A stretch of DNA of 5,806 nucleotides from an uncultured euryarchaeote. Its GTDB lineage: Archaea > Thermoplasmatota > Poseidoniia > Poseidoniales > Poseidoniaceae. The stretch spans positions 1-5,806 of the forward strand of contig CALBJF010000393.1 of NCBI GenBank assembly GCA_937892665.1, written 5' to 3'. Shown in pieces: positions 5,608 to 5,806 of this stretch; within the stretch, counting starts at the first letter, position 1, and each line of letters begins with the position of its first letter. The translations under genes were made by a program, and so were the position numbers. The notes beneath the pieces are model-generated. The model saw only the letters and a list, made by a program, of their open reading frames with translations, was not told the origin of the DNA and did no database searches.

Positions 5608-5806
5608 TGCTTCATCTCGTTTTGAACGAATTCGGTATACGCCAATTGTGATTCCTACAATGAAGGATAGCGTGAGTATATTGGAAATGATCATTGCAAT
5701 GGAACCAACGATGATTCCATAGACAAGCCATAGTGATAGAGATACGCTTACAGCGATGAATGTAGGAATGGAAATCCCTTCTTCCTTACCATCAACCCAG
5801 ACTCTG
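5596..5806 (-). CDS. SemiSWEET / PQ-loop sugar transporter, C-terminal part (5' end outside window)
   Basis: Reading the - strand from 5805 gives 69 residues and a TGA stop at 5598-5596. They run from RVWVDGKEEGISIP through two hydrophobic spans to a basic, acidic tail ending RSKRDEASES. SemiSWEETs are three-helix membrane proteins of about 85-100 residues that dimerise to carry small sugars. The visible part matches helices 2 and 3: a GISIPTF entry like the usual (E)GLSLPMF, SLWLVYGIIVGS, then IISNILTLSF. The Trp (residue 26 of the fragment) and the Asn (residue 42) are 16 apart, the same spacing as the sugar-pocket Trp and Asn I recall from the Leptospira SemiSWEET structure. Helix 1 with its PQ-like motif lies beyond the edge. 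The stop lies inside glnA, giving a 12-base convergent overlap. The substrate is unknown, and other PQ-loop relatives cannot be fully excluded. Confidence 0.82.
   Translation of the reverse strand, partial: RVWVDGKEEGISIPTFIAVSVSLSLWLVYGIIVGSIAMIISNILTLSFIVGITIGVYRIRSKRDEASES

Noticed and set aside
1..5806. A defence system, prophage or other mobile element
   Set aside because: No transposase, integrase, nuclease, toxin, terminal repeat or attachment site was seen; the genes are metabolic, transport and membrane-targeting functions.

Overview
The window looks like a stretch of an archaeal genome, most likely a marine planktonic euryarchaeon of the Marine Group II (Poseidoniales) kind. This rests on an archaeal-style FtsY C-terminus, compact gene packing, purine-rich Shine-Dalgarno sites inside operons, a probably leaderless gene behind a TATA-like box, and an exported lipoprotein hydrolase with several N-glycosylation sequons. 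The domain assignment is fairly secure; the clade is an inference that no rRNA or other marker in the window confirms.

Layout. On the + strand, bases 1-1426 hold a likely co-directional cluster: the C-terminal end of ftsY (SRP receptor), a DUF1844 protein whose ribosome binding site overlaps the ftsY stop, and a receiver-domain protein that has lost its phospho-acceptor Asp and ends in a single membrane anchor. Facing it on the - strand (2490 to 1418) are pyrF (orotidine-5'-phosphate decarboxylase of the eukaryotic URA3-like type) and, two bases downstream, a gene for a 91-residue single-span membrane protein. The last bases of that gene overlap the end of the receiver gene. A short divergent spacer (2491-2570) leads to a + strand gene for a lipid-anchored S15/CocE-like serine hydrolase. 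An unusually A+T-rich spacer of about 200 bases then precedes glnA of the GSII (eukaryotic-type) class. Finally, a SemiSWEET sugar transporter gene enters from the right edge on the - strand, and its stop lies inside the 3' end of glnA.

How the genes fit together. FtsY brings ribosomes making membrane and secreted proteins to the membrane, and the neighbouring tail-anchored receiver protein and the lipoprotein are both membrane clients. The S15 hydrolase would release peptides or cleave esters outside the cell, GSII assimilates ammonium, PyrF completes UMP synthesis and SemiSWEET moves small sugars. This reads as ordinary heterotroph housekeeping rather than a defence island or mobile element. 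No RNA gene, CRISPR array, insertion sequence or phage gene was seen. The most unusual items are the degenerate membrane-anchored receiver beside ftsY, the PyrF that lacks the usual phosphate-binding Arg, and the pairing of two eukaryote-type metabolic enzymes in an apparently archaeal genome.
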